Positions 1-11,911 of a stretch of DNA of 64,000 nucleotides are shown here, piece after piece. The notes under the pieces were generated by a model. That model did no database searches, was not told the DNA's origin, and was given only the letters and a program-made list of their open reading frames with translations. Made by a program: the position numbers and the translations under genes. The stretch is from NCBI RefSeq assembly GCF_947623445.1, contig NC_135245.1:15321501-15385500 (forward strand). The letters run 5' to 3'. This stretch comes from Clavelina lepadiformis. Lineage: Eukaryota; Chordata; Ascidiacea; Aplousobranchia; Clavelinidae. How positions within the stretch are numbered: position 1 is the stretch's first letter; the number at the start of each line of letters is the position of its first letter.

Positions 1-238
1 TACATGTTTTATTCTTTCATTGGAACGTTGCTTTTTTAGGATGGCATAGTCTTCATGCTGCTATATTATTAGCTTCGGTACATTACATATAGAACGTTAT
101 ATTATTCATTTCAAATTAAAGGTTAATTCCTATGATAATGTCCTGATGCATTATAACTCAGAAGTCAAACTCATACTGAAGCAAGTTATTTTGATCCAAT
201 TATGTATGTCATATATAGCAATAATTTGTATGTTACAG

Positions 239-2204
239 GTTCTTGGTACAGCTGGATGTAATCTCCATCAAGTAGTAACTCCATCTGGTGAAGCATTTCT
301 AGCAAGTCTTCCAACGAAATTCAGAAAAAATATCTGGATTAAACGAGGTAGGTAAAATGCATTCGTCAATTTTAAGCGTCCCTTAACTCAAACCTTTTAA
401 TTGGTTTGAGCGAATCTTTTGGAAAACTGAATCTAAACCCATGAAGGAAAAAACCTGACCAGGGTTGAACCTTTTTCGACCATAACCACTTTTAAGTGCT
501 GTAACTTTATCGAAAAGTTATTGAAAACTTGTTTTTGATTCCAACTTACTTTGCAGTAAATAACAATTCTTAAAACTGATGTAAAAAGTCCTAAACCAAG
601 AAATACCGAATCCTGTTAAATATCTTGAGCAACAAAGTGCTACTTATGCTGTGTATCATAATTCATAAGATATTCAAAAGGCAATTAGCTGGGTAACGTT
701 ATTTGAATTTGAGAGGCTGGGGTAGTATCAATTTTGCTGAACTCGGAACAGAGTAAATGAGTTTTGTAAAAGGACCGAGTTAACCACTTTTAACACCTTT
801 GTTTTAAGTAGGCCTATATACTGTACATTTGTAAAATTGTAATATTGATGTTTCAAAAGTACATATCACTGGCCAGTAGTAATAATACCAGCAATACTAA
901 TTAAAATTGTTTAGCTTGCGTGTCAGTTGGTATATCCATAATGGACAATTAGTTGAACGAAACAGTATTTCAAACTGACTATTTCACTGGCATCTGTTTA
1001 CCGAAGATGCCAAATCATAATACGATGACTGGCAGATTTTCACTGATGGGTTAATCACTCTCGTTTTAGACGAAAGGTTGAAAGAAACACTGTGGCGCAA
1101 TGGTTAGCATTGGGGCTCGTATGCTGGACGTCTCGGGTTTGAATCTTAATAATGTTTGACTTCATTTCTTTGTCCAGATTCATTTTTAATCTAATTTAGC
1201 CATGAGAAGTGAGAGTCGGAGGGGATTACTTTCAAATTATTTTAGATTTTGTAAAAAAATATGATTTTAAGTTGAAAAATATTCTTTATTTCAATTCGCA
1301 GACTAGCTTTGTATTTTGATTATGACATGTGAGAGTTTGGGTCAGAAGGGATTAGTTTTAGATCAATTTACACTTTGGAAAATTAGTACGTCGTTTTAGG
1401 TTGAAAATTAGCATACATTTCGATTGGCTGACTAGTGTAATTCCCGTTTACCATATTTTTCTACTTCGGTAAACGGTAACCAGTAAAATAAGTTTTTATT
1501 TCATCGACCACCATTACCGTTCAAGTAAGAAAATACCAATTGCGTAACCAGCTAGCTGTTTACCGAAGTAGCTTTTTTCAAATTTGGTAACCATCAGCCA
1601 GTGAAATAGACGCTGCTATATTATTATTTATGGTATTTTAGGTGATTATGTGGTCACTGAAGCTATCCATGAAGGAGATAAAGTGAAGGGTGAAATTGTT
1701 CGAATATTATATCCTCAACATATAAAAGCCATCAAGAAAGAAAATATGTGGTTAGTAATCATCTATTCAATAATTAAATTTAGTTCTGTTCCTACGGTGG
1801 TATCAATTTTTGCATATTATTTCTGCAATTGCTTCAGCTTAATCCAGCTATTCTGAGCTTTAGGTGATCTCTTTTGTGATCAATCACAGCTGGTCTGAAA
1901 ATAGTGTGAAAATAATAATCTTTTTTGTGTTTGTAAGTATTTAACAATCTGTGTTACTGTATATCAACCGATGATGAACTTTCGTTAAAGGCCGCAGGAA
2001 TTTGACAAAACTTTAAAGACTTCAACAATGAATACTTATCAAGAAGCTCAATTCTCCACATCTCCATCAGCCGACAATGACATGGATAGTATTGGAGAAG
2101 ACAGTGAGGAAGATGATTTTTCTGACATTCCACCCAATACAAATAGACCTCCAGAGATTAGCTTATCAGAAACTGATGAAGAAACATCAAGCGATGATGA
2201 ATGA
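239..2204 (+). CDS. EIF1AD: EIF1AD (eIF1A domain protein, Obelix) homologue, 3' three exons; 5' exon outside the window
   Basis: EIF1AD is a small eIF1A-like OB-fold RNA-binding protein, largely nuclear. Three exons are visible: 239-347, 1642-1750 and 1991-2204, joined by GT-AG introns whose phases fit exactly (donors GTAGGT and GTTAGT). They encode about 143 residues. The first exon matches the human core in order: [12 protein letters not shown], then [18 protein letters not shown]. The second gives the rest of the OB fold ([16 protein letters not shown], then the run ending KKENMWP). The last exon is the acidic Ser/Asp/Glu tail with the family's NTNR motif and a TGA at 2202-2204. Human EIF1AD is about 165 residues, so only the start exon (roughly the first 28 residues) is missing; no candidate for it is seen in bases 1-238. 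The gene converges on the POLR1G-like gene downstream. The identification is confident, from memory of the human sequence. Confidence 0.93.
979..1609. repeat. Nested inverted repeats in EIF1AD intron (possible MITE)
   Basis: A 13-bp arm CTATTTCACTGGC (979-991) is matched by its exact complement at 1597-1609. Inside it a 14-bp arm CTACTTCGGTAAAC (1461-1474) pairs with 1558-1571. The GTTTACCGAAG word also follows the left outer arm. Such layered arms suggest a decayed foldback or MITE filling half the intron. Family not recognised and no target duplication found. Confidence 0.45.
1090..1150 (+). repeat. tRNA-like sequence (SINE head or tRNA fossil)
   Basis: An A-box-like TGGCGCAATGG (1093-1103) is followed 33 bases later by a B-box-like GGTTTGAATCT (1136-1146), the spacing of an internal Pol III promoter. 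A full cloverleaf could not be drawn by eye, so a tRNA-derived SINE head or a decayed tRNA copy is likelier than a working tRNA gene. It lies within the EIF1AD intron. Confidence 0.4.
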
Positions 2205-2518
2205 GTTTCGTGTTGTTGGACACTCGTTCCACACTGTGTGGTGGAACCATTTGGGTTCTTCTCTATCATGTCTTTCAATTATATATGCATATGGACAATA
2301 CTGAGTGCAGTAGAATCAATGATTGAAATGACCAATCAGATATTCACTGCCAGTTGCATTTGGTGCAAGGTCTTGTTTAGGTTTAATTTTAACGATAATC
2401 TGTTTTACCGAACAAAGTAGAGGTGTTGTACCGATTCTTTCATTACTAAATCAATTTATCTTAGGTGGTTTTATGTGTTCGTGATTCATAAATATCCTTG
2501 TCGTACGTTGACCAAATC

Positions 2519-2588
2519 AATAAACTGACGGTAGTCACTAAGTAAGAAGGTTGTGTTTTTTGCATATTCATTACTTTGCTGAAATAAA
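2519..2588 (+). terminator. EIF1AD polyadenylation signals
   Basis: Two AATAAA hexamers, at 2519-2524 and 2583-2588, lie about 315 and 380 bases after the EIF1AD stop codon. Either could define the 3' end. The next gene, on the other strand, stops at 2719, so the two transcription units converge within about 130 bases. Confidence 0.6.
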
Positions 2589-2718
2589 AATTTGAACAAG
2601 GCCAACAAATACAACACTTTATCACTGATTTGATTTAATAGATCGAAAACAATAACTTTAGTATCATGTCACAATTTTCTGATTTTAAACCGTTAGCAAA
2701 TTTGATAAAATATAGAAT

Positions 2719-3399
2719 TTACTCAGGAAGGTGAATTGTTCTTTTATGTTTCTTTTTCTTCTTGGTTGGTTGGTCCACAACAAGATCTTCGTTTGTTGGT
2801 GTGTTGCTGTCCTGCTTTTTTAATTTGCGCTTCTTTTTCTTCTGTTTCATATTTTTATTGGTGCCCATCACGCCATTGTTAAGGTTCATATTAGGTGACA
2901 ATGCTTCAGGGGGTTTTGAACCAAAAAGAGTAAGTCTATGTTTAAGTCCACCCGGCATCGAGGGTGGGGCAGGTCTTTTTATGCAATTATTTGCATCCGG
3001 AATTCCTGGTGTATTCAGCTCCGTGACTTTAATAAAACCAAACGGGACAAATACTTCCACATTTTTGCTGTACGAACCAGTTTGTTGACGAAGAACATGC
3101 AATGATGATTTTTGCTGTGGTAAGAGATTTTGTTTGCAGTCAATAGCATAACTAGTCTGTTTCTGGCCACTATTGGAAGGTGAAACTTTAATGTTATTTA
3201 TGGCATCCAAGGAGATATTAACATTATTCAGCTGCTCAAGGTTGAAGTTTGGTGGTACTGCCATAACGTATGTTTTGATATAATCGGCATGAGCTTCATC
3301 AGATGTCTCTTTAGCCTGTGGTACTGGTTCATACTCCTTTAATTTCCCACTAATTATTGAATGAACATTTATGTCTTCGTGTTCTCCTGACGCATTCAT
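2719..3399 (-). CDS. POLR1G: RNA polymerase I subunit POLR1G (PAF49/CD3EAP, yeast RPA34) homologue
   Basis: POLR1G pairs with POLR1E (PAF53) as a TFIIF-like heterodimer on RNA polymerase I in the nucleolus and supports rRNA transcription. The 226-residue ORF has the family's three hallmarks. Residues about 43-72 (YVMAVPPNFNLEQLNNVNIS and following) match the human segment LIQAPADFAPECFNG. Residues about 143-164 (PPSMPGGLKHRLTLFGSKPP) match human PPQIPPGLRPRFCAFGGNPP. The C-terminus is a lysine-rich, nucleolar-type tail with two basic runs (about 184-196 and 212-220). The human protein is about 510 residues, most of the difference being its long repetitive basic tail, so this is a short form like the fungal subunit. 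The ATG at 3399 directly follows a TTTGCAG acceptor-like sequence, so a 5' non-coding exon, or a different start further upstream, is possible. Similarity is modest but ordered. Confidence 0.75.
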   Translation of the reverse strand: MNASGEHEDINVHSIISGKLKEYEPVPQAKETSDEAHADYIKTYVMAVPPNFNLEQLNNVNISLDAINNIKVSPSNSGQKQTSYAIDCKQNLLPQQKSSLHVLRQQTGSYSKNVEVFVPFGFIKVTELNTPGIPDANNCIKRPAPPSMPGGLKHRLTLFGSKPPEALSPNMNLNNGVMGTNKNMKQKKKKRKLKKQDSNTPTNEDLVVDQPTKKKKKHKRTIHLPE

Positions 3400-3661
3400 T
3401 CTGCAAATTAGGAATTAAAGATAAACGGCTTCCTGTTTGATTTATTTTCAAATAAAATTTACTAGCATCATATATCAGATCTGAAAGAAAATAATTGGTA
3501 GAAATGTATATAATATGTATATCATTCTTCTTGAGCACAACCAATTTTTTAATAAAACACTACTGGACAAGTCTTATCAGTTTGCATTAGTCTACTATTC
3601 GAATGCAAGAAATCACACGCATTGTTTTGCATCCATGATCGCCAAATTTCTAAAACCATAC

Positions 3662-3700
3662 GTTTTAATGTAAACCTCCCGACCCGCTTTACATTAAAAC
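3662..3700. repeat. Perfect 13-bp hairpin
   Basis: GTTTTAATGTAAA (3662-3674) and its exact complement (3688-3700) flank a 13-base C-rich loop, CCTCCCGACCCGC. No coding context. It may be the tip of a decayed foldback element, or a structured site just upstream of the POLR1G-like gene. Confidence 0.5.
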
Positions 3701-4103
3701 TTGGCCTGCAATGTTATTTTATACATTGAACTATTTCCGGCCTGCGAGATCATTGTACAGTATAACTTACTTTTTTCAAGCAAGAAACAAGATTATAACA
3801 AATCGCAAAATACAGCAGTTGCCCCACCATACAACAAAATAAATCGATTTATTCTAACGCTTGTAATCTGGGCTGCTTTTTTCTTCATTGTTTGTTAATT
3901 CTTTAATGCTTTTGCAAGGAGAAAAATGAAACAGTGATGTAAGAGAAGAATAATCAAAAATAGCCAAGTCAAAAACATCAAAAATTTGGTGTTGTTTTGC
4001 TGCCTGTTCCAACTCATGTTTCGTGTCACGAAACGTTCAATCAAGTTTTATCCTTACGCCCGCAGCGTTTCGGCCCCTGGTGCGATTGAGTTTGACACCC
4101 CTG
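3701..4103. mobile_element. hAT-type transposon end fragment
   Basis: The stretch ends with GAGTTTGACACCCCTG at 4088-4103, the complement of the common hAT terminus CAGGGGTGTCAAACTC, preceded by the GC-richer sub-terminal block usual in that group. No matching left end or exact 8-bp target duplication was found, so the left border is a guess. Confidence 0.5.
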
Positions 4104-7100
4104 GTCTAAACCAAAGAACAATCACACTACCGTGCGATGACGCTGTAGTTTACCATTCACAAATCTTTACAGCTTGCAAGGGTCCTGCTTAGCATCAAGA
4201 AAAGTAGTTACTTTCCCAGCAAGTAGAAAAAGTAAATTAACAATAAAGAGAGATTTTTAAATATTAATTTATGGAGTCAAAATAAAGCCCCAATCATTAA
4301 TATTATTCACCACTAACTATGTAGCTTCAAGACGAGGGTTTACTTGACTACAACCCGAAGCTATAGTAGGGCACTGTGCGAAAAGTACAGGTAATACTTG
4401 GAGACTATGTCATTGATTGATATAAACAATCACTCTCATTGTTATTTATATGACAGAACGCATTGTTTCATAACCTGGTGAAAGATCTCGATTTATTTAT
4501 GCCATCCAATGTAACACTTATGCAACCAAATATGCTAAGTTTAAAAGCATCTTAGTAACTTTTCACTCCTCACTCAAAGTGACCAAATTCATGAAAAATA
4601 CTTTAAGACAAACTGAGCATACAACTGAAAAATAAGAATTCCTTGAAATAGAATGGTAATTCTGCCTATAGCACACATACTATAACATGCAGACAACGTA
4701 CCGAAGAACAGCTGTGCGATAAGACACTATGATACTGTTGCACACGTTGGCTAGTGCACACAGCATACATTCAGAGATGGACACGAGTGTGCTCTTTATT
4801 TTTTGGAACGTGAACGACACTATTTTTTCAAATTAGGAGTGTGAGCAAATTCCTGTTTTAGGGCTATCTGCTCATCGCTTTTGTTTTGCAAAAACACACT
4901 ATGAAAGCACAAAATAGAAAAAAGGTTTAGAATATCTCTAGAATATCACAGCATACAAATGTGCTATAGGCCTATACCTTTGAATTGCCAAAAATAGCGA
5001 GAGCACAAAAAGAGGGCGCTCTTTTTCTCAGGTAGGAGCAGGAATGTCAGCGACGTTATTTTAAAAAGAACGGTTGCCTAGCTATGCGTACAATATATTG
5101 GTATAAGGTATAATATAATTTCATAACGACAAACTTTTCAAACGCACATAGTTCACACATCCCAGCAGTGCACAAGCATGTTTCACAAGTACCAGTAGTC
5201 TACATACCAAGCTGACTTATGGATTGGTATCTAATGGATAATGGTATGTTGGTCCAGTTGCATCAATTCCAAATTTGGGGTATCCTATACAAGCGCACAA
5301 CCAGATTATGTTACAGCTTGAGAAGCTAGGGTTTAGCATACAATGGCATCCTGTGATTGTGCACTTGTACACTAGATCCCAAATTTGGAGAATACAGGTA
5401 CAAAAAAAATAAAAATAAATGTCTGTATCATTTGGAGTGTGTGCAATGAATAATTCAGTAACTAGGGCTGAGGCGATGAGGAATTTGGCCTATTGCCGAG
5501 TTGAAGTCGTGCAAAGACCAGAGCTGCATTATTTGAGCTTTTAGTTGTACAGTAAGTAGGCCGACTTAAGTAGGCTACCATTTTGGTGACTCAGGGTACT
5601 TATTTTGCAAGACGGCGTACTTAATTATTTTTTAAAATATTTAAATTGGTACCTGTTCGTTAATTTTATACTTAGTTTGTTAGCCTATTAGTTATTAATC
5701 TTTTTTGATTAGTCTTATCTTACACGTCGGGCAAAGACGTACAGTCCTACTGGTCCAAGGATTAACTTTGAAGTAGCAGCCAGTACGGGCAATCCCCTAA
5801 CACAGTTTTAAATCTTCCAGGATTTCCTTTATCTGTTAGCATACACATGGTATAGCCTACCATGATTTCACGCTTTCACAACATTTGACTTTACCGCGTC
5901 TTTCGTAGTAAAAACCGTATCTTCATACGCAAACCATTTCCATGCACAACCCAGAACCCTTAAATTACATGGCGTCGTCCACAATTATAAATCACTGCAA
6001 AGAATGTTCACCTGCAGATGCTCTCACAAGCTTGCTAAAAAGCACCGGACGTTACTTTATAGCCTGGAAAAGGAAACTTTAAGATTATACTATTTGATTA
6101 ATTATTGGGAAATGGTTGCATTAGCGTTCTCTTGAGTTTGTTGGGTAGTGATTATGTAGAAAAATCTCCGTCCTAGCTTACCATATTTTTTCGATTGTAA
6201 GTAGTGGTTTATAAAATTTTTGTAACATTATTTTTACGGCTTTCGTTCTTTTTATCAAACCGAAGTTTTATCAAGCACTTTTTAGGTTGACCGCAATCTA
6301 TTGACAAAAATAGTTTTCTCCCTTTTTCTTTTGTATATCTGTGATATATCTGTGTATCTGTCGTATTCGTAGAGAACAGTGAGTTACATATAGTATTTAT
6401 ATAGTATGTAGAGTTACAAATTGTTACATATACAATATTCCAGAAACATAAATTATGTTCCTGTACATCTAACAATTACAGGTGGCTTACAAACATTGGC
6501 TGCTTACAATGTTACAATGAACTAAATACGGTACAGTAATTTGATTTTTTATTGAAGTACTTTTATGTTTTTTTCTATGAATCTATACTTTATTTTGGGA
6601 AAGTTTTGGGAACTCCCTTCAGCTTACACTTCTTTAATCAAGATGGTGAAACAAATCAATTACAGAATTGATGTAGAATAGTAGGTCTAAGTGATAGCTA
6701 GAGCTAGGTAACTAGACCTGGATAGCGTCTTGACCAGAAAGTACGGCAGGTTTTGAGGAGAAATCGCACGTGCAAAGATGCAAATCTTGATGTGATGGTG
6801 TGTACTGAAGGCTCAACTTTTGGTTTATTTTTTATAAATTGACGTTCAAACAACCAGGTTTTCTTTATTTATTTATTATAAACCAGGTTTAAGATAAAAA
6901 ACGTTTGGCTTGCATGTTTATAAACCTCGTGTACGCAGGTGCCACCTTTTCCACTATGGCATAGCCAAAGCCGTAAGCTCTAGGTTTATATAAGTTCCAT
7001 GACGTATGTACGTACGCATGACGTCAACAGAGTATTTGATTTAATTAATTTATCACTTGGGGAGAGTTGAAATTGCTTTATTACACCAAATTGTTGCAAG

Positions 7101-8643
7101 CATTACAAAAACTGCAAAGAACTTCATACTTTATTAAGTATTGACACATTGCGGACCTTACAATTGTAATTCTTGAGAGTATAAAGTTACTGTATGCACA
7201 AATTACAGTATACAAATGACAAGGTGTGATAAACAAGAAAATGTGTCATCTACGGGGATCAAATCCAAGTAAATTATTTCGTTAGTTGACATGTAGCGCC
7301 TGTAGGTTGTTGCGTTGCTGTCACGATGCTGCGTTGTTGACTCCTTGTCACAGAAGGTTGCTATCGCTGTTCTCTGTCTACTTCGCTCATATATTAAAGG
7401 AAAAACAAGCACGTCCTTCTTACTTCAAGTCTTTAATCGAACTGATGTCCTGCGCGCAGGCAGTGCAAAAACGAAAGAGGCAGTAAAACGAACTAACAGT
7501 GCTTAAATAAACATGTGCTGGGAGCACCGCGAGGGCGCCAGCCAGCGACAAAACAAACAAAACACCCAACGGCCGCTACATACATCCCACCTTTTCATTT
7601 TTGTTGTTAGACCCCAGTGTTTGTTAGCGTGTTGCGCTACCTGTGGTACAATCTATCTCTTGTGTCGGTCATTGGTATGCAAAAAGTCGGTTTAAGCTGT
7701 TTAGGGTTAAGTTGAAGTTAAATTTAGATTAGAAGGTCGATTTAGGTTAGGTTTAGTTTACTATGCTAGAATATTTAAGTTAAGTTAACAAGAAACCATG
7801 AAAAAATATCTTTAAACATGATCTTTTCCGGTAAAATAGTGACAGCCTTGAATAAAATATGTAGCTCATTTCAGTTGTTGTCATTCTTGCAACAATTCAG
7901 TGTAACTAGTTAATTTATGTGTTAACTGTTTTTGGTCATTTAACCAAGCAATATGACAATAATAGTAATCTGGTAAAACATATAGGCTGATATCCTAGAC
8001 CAGTACAGCTAAAATCCTAGATCATGCATATTTATTTTCAAGAAATTTGGGCTTTATAGTAATCTTGGTTGACAAACTTTAAAACATTTTTAAACTTGAC
8101 ATATGTTTAAATTTTAATTTAGTACTACTGTAATTATGGCTTTCAATTACGTGGATAAAATTTTCGAAATATAACATAGGTTATAATATCCTAGATTGGA
8201 TGTTTACCAAGCATCCAAGGGAATAAAATTAATTTCACATATAATGGTTACTGTTTCATCTTGTTGTGCGCGGGATTTCTCACCCAAAAACAGATAACTT
8301 TCCAGTCTGGGTTATATCACGCTGTTTAAACTAAAAATATTAATTTTTTACTATAAATAAGCATACTTTTTGTAGAAAAGTTTACTGTTGCTGAATAAGT
8401 ACACCAATAAAGCTAATATTAAAAATTGCATGACATACACATAATATATAGACATGTTATATTGCAAATATATAGCATAAAGGCTGTTTCGCACTTACAG
8501 ATTAGTAGATCCACATCAGTCACACTTTCCAGTAGGGAGCAGGCCTTCAATTTTTCAGTAATATAAGCTTGGCCTAATACATATTTTTGAAGATTTAGCC
8601 TGCAGGTTATATTAAAATTTTATACGCAATACGTGGTAACCCC
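4104..8643. other. Intergenic, no supported gene
   Basis: AT-rich DNA with only short, stop-bounded frames. It contains one TGACGTCA (CRE) word at about 7020, a locally GC-rich stretch at 7290-7600 that I cannot classify, and a TTAGGTTAG-rich dispersed repeat near 7680-7800. I see no splice-consistent exon chain. Confidence 0.5.
7680..7800 (+). repeat. Dispersed repeat, copy 1 (TTAGGTTAG-rich)
   Basis: A block of about 120 bases containing TTTAGGGTTAAGTTGAAG, ATTTAGATTAGAAGGT and TTTAGGTTAGG recurs inverted at 34480-34640 and direct, more diverged, at 51990-52115. The copies lie in unrelated surroundings, which marks a mobile or formerly mobile sequence of unknown class. Confidence 0.55.
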
Positions 8644-9593
8644 ATGGATCCATGGAATGGAAGCTGTAGAAGTAATGGCCATGTGGAGAGTAGTGAGCTA
8701 ACTAATAACAATGAACTGGGTTTTGCCGATTCATTTTTAGCTGGCAATGGCAATCATTCAGCAGTGAATGAAAATATAGTAATCTCTGCACCATTACCAC
8801 CACGTGAAGAAAGGGCTGATGCTTATTTACATCGTTTGGGTAGGTTCAAACTTGATAATGTAAATTTGAAAATATATGTCAGTTAGATTATTGGTTTAGC
8901 AATAACTATAAGTAACAAGCATTAATTATTTTTGAAGATATCATTTTATATTGGATACATATGTCTTATGCTTTTTCTTCTAAACTATAGAATTTTTCTT
9001 TAAAAAGCTTTATTGTTCTTACACATGTTTAGTATATTTATACAACAATACTTTCATGAATGAATTGATCAAAAACGGTAAATATAAACTTTTTGAACAA
9101 TGTAGAAGGCAAATTGCTTGCAATGCAACACACAAGTCAATCAAAACTTTCAGCAAATGGAATGATCAAGTCACTACAATTGCGAAAAGAAATTTTTTTT
9201 GAAAATGTCTTGGATAGCACAATATCTGATAGTACTTGGTCAGGTAGGTTAATTTTGTGTTTAATGTTATTAATTTTGTCAATATCAAGCAATCTTCTTA
9301 AGTGAAATGGTCTGCATATATACTGTTATGTATTTAGATCATAAGTAGAAATCAATGATCTTTGCTTCAGCATAGGTTTTTTTCTATTTTTCTATACAGA
9401 GGAGAACATAGATTATATTGGATCTACAGAAGAATCATTCCCGAAAGATATTCATAGAAAACTTTATCCTGAACATCATGCTGTAAATAAGGTTGAACTG
9501 CTAGCACTATTGCAGCATGATACATTGTCCAAGATAGTGGAGTCACCGTTGAATCAAAATGATGATTTGAAAAACACAAGTGTGTTGAAATGA
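8644..9593 (+). CDS. CCDC32: CCDC32 homologue, complete, three exons
   Basis: CCDC32 is a small cytoplasmic protein reported to help assemble the AP2 clathrin adaptor and so support endocytosis. Exons 8644-8839, 9106-9243 and 9400-9593 join in frame (GTAGGT donors, TAG and CAG acceptors) into 175 residues, close to the human length of about 185. Residues about 27-31 (FADSF) match human FSDSF. The later segment APLPPREERADAYLHRLG matches human APLQDSEVYLASLEKKL in position and character. The second exon carries MIKSLQLRKEIFFENVL, matching human MLRTLAQAKKECWDRFL, an amphipathic helix. The third exon is a charged tail ending TSVLK. The ATG at 8644 is the first in frame and lies in ATGGATCCATGG. 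No canonical AATAAA was found close downstream. Identification rests on ordered short matches, so moderately high confidence. Confidence 0.8.
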
Positions 9594-11460
9594 TTCAAAT
9601 TATACCTTGCTGTGCCATTAGTTGTGTTGGTGAAGTCAAAGTATTTTTGTAGGAATTTATAAATCTGTTCGAGTAATGGTGTGCGATTTTGTAATGTACT
9701 TCATATGCATTACTTATACTTGGTGATGAGAATCATTGCTAGAGCCCCAGTAATAGAGCTTATCTTTGCGCAAGCTTCGATCAACTCAAACATATTAATC
9801 GGTATACATGTGTTGCTTTTATTACTGTTTTTATTTTTTGTGTTACCAAGGGTATCCTGATTTGCACCAAAATGTTTAAAACACTAAACCCAATATGTTT
9901 AAAGTTGCAAGCACCTATTTTTTATGATATGTCTCCATTTTAAAAATTTTGCTTCTTTTACAACGATTATTATTAACATTTAATGTGACTAAGTTGTACC
10001 TTGATCTACAAAGCTGCAGTTAAACTTTTATTTTAGCTTTTAGTGACTTGAGTAATGTAACCAAAACACGTGATTAATGGGAATGCTGTAAAACAATATT
10101 TTTTATTGTCTGCACTCATTCATATCTATGTACATTATACAACCAGAGATATAGATAACTTCTCACATGATAATTAGCAGTTGATTTCTTAATTTTTGTG
10201 CTTGCTTTGAGTTGTAAGCATCATTTTTTCCTGGAATTTTCATGTTTTTATCTTAAATTTATTGGCAGATTAATTTTGCTTGCTAGATACCAATACCGAG
10301 TCTTGACACTTTTTGCTTAACTTAGTTTATGTTTAAAAATTAAACATTTCAGTGAAACTGCCTGATAATTTTTGGAATGAAATTACAAAAATAGAAACAG
10401 CCTTGAAAAAACAGTTCGATGACGTACATTCAAATTTCTGCATTTTGAATTGCCTTGTACTTTGTCTCCCCAATTACGCTAAACTTGTAAAGTTTCCCTC
10501 ATTTTGTGACGTTTAATTGATTGACTGTTTGTTTTTTCTATAGCATTAATGTTGTGTTATTTTGGAGTTTAGAGAAATAGTGCAATTCGTAAAATGTTTG
10601 TTTTATCCGTTAAAAAAGTTCCTACAATTTATTCTGGCGATATTTTGTATGTAATGACAAAGTTAATATATTGCCATTTGTTATCAGTCAAGTGAACGCC
10701 ACTAATTGTGGCGGTTAATGAATCACCATTTAACACAGGGAGAATGTCATCAAAATAAAATGAAAATTTTAGAAACAATAATGGGCGACGTTACATGGTT
10801 TTCACCGTTTAAACAACTACAAATAAAATGTTCACAAAGATCCCGTATATGTTTGATGCCAAGAGTGTGCTAGTTAGGGCTAATCTTGTAGCAATAACTG
10901 GCTATACAGCGTATACTAATCCCGTCATCCGAAAGATCACTTAAACTATTAAGAGGGTCAAAAAATCATTTTTAGCAACCCCAATTGCTACCATCACAAC
11001 CAAAACATAAGGGAAAAAAGGGAAGTCTAAGATTTATTGATCACCTTTTGTACTAAACAACAGTGTCATTAGGATTGTTACGGGAGGCGAAAGAAACCAC
11101 ATAATGGAATTGGAATTAGATTAACGCAAAAATTTACTCTTATAGCAAACGATTTAAACTTTTGCAGAAGACTAATTATGTCTTGTATATCTTCCTCTGT
11201 TGTAATTAATCCCAACTTTTAAAATTAAAAACTCCGTACACTGTTTCTATTTTTGTTTTACTTGTTTCGACTATTTGCGTGAAACGATGAAGATTTCGGA
11301 TATTCTCGGGGTGACACAACAACAAAAACTTGCGGCACCGAAAACCTGGCTATGAAAATAATACGTGTGACTTCATATTATTTGAAAATATAGCGGCTTT
11401 ACTAGATACAAAAGTAACGAGGAAATACCTTCAAATTGTTCGCAATTTTCAAAAAAAAAT
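9594..11460. other. 3' flank of CCDC32 and intergenic DNA, no supported gene
   Basis: AT-rich, many short poly-T runs, no frame with recognisable protein similarity and no clear repeat structure seen by eye. Confidence 0.45.
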
Positions 11461-11673
11461 TTAGTTTAAATTGTATTGGCAAAAGGGAATCCCGCTAGCG
11501 TATGATGGTTCGTGATTGAATACTCCACTCGGACTTCCAGTTAACAATCCCACTTGGATCATGACACGTGTCTTGGATGTACCTGAAAGCGGATAGCCTG
11601 GATACCATCTACTGGACGTGACCTTTCTACCGGACGAATTCAATGTTACTTGCCGTGTTGGATGTTCGGATGG
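11461..11673 (-). CDS. Exon-like ORF next to the palindrome, unrecognised product
   Basis: On the minus strand a frame of about 70 codons starts after a clean acceptor (CTCTGTTTCAG, cut at 11673/11674) and runs to a stop at 11461-11463. It is noticeably less AT-rich than its surroundings. The predicted segment begins PSEHPTRQVTLNSS and contains SSRWYPGYPLSG; the character is that of an extracellular or terminal exon, but I recognise no family. If real, its upstream exons lie to the right, so the 11.6-kb palindrome starting at 11798 would sit inside its intron or would have cut the gene. It could also be chance. Confidence 0.3.
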   Translation of the reverse strand, partial: PSEHPTRQVTLNSSGRKVTSSRWYPGYPLSGTSKTRVMIQVGLLTGSPSGVFNHEPSYASGIPFCQYNLN

Positions 11674-11911
11674 CTGAAACAGAGTTGCAACAAAAATATA
11701 ACCAAAGTGATTCACAATACCTGTGACATGAACTTTTCAAACGAAAACAAGCACAACCATATTGTATCAATTTTCCTAGTAGAAAGAGCTAGTAGTATAG
11801 TGGTGCCACCTCAGGACTCTTACCGCCACCGCCACCGCCAACCCGCCAACCCGCCAACCGGCAATCTGTCAGATTAGGTCATTCAAGTAATTAGGTCATA
11901 TGTAAAAAGAG

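Noticed and set aside
2048-2304. Minus- and plus-strand frames over the last EIF1AD exon
   Set aside because: They are shadows of the acidic tail, whose own frame is fixed by splicing and by the NTNR motif.
3701-4192. Frames at 3701-3898 and 3986-4192 as genes
   Set aside because: They overlap hAT-type terminal sequence and show no protein similarity.
7203-7695. Several overlapping 60-70-codon frames in a less AT-rich stretch
   Set aside because: They occur in several frames on both strands, with no similarity and no splice-site logic.
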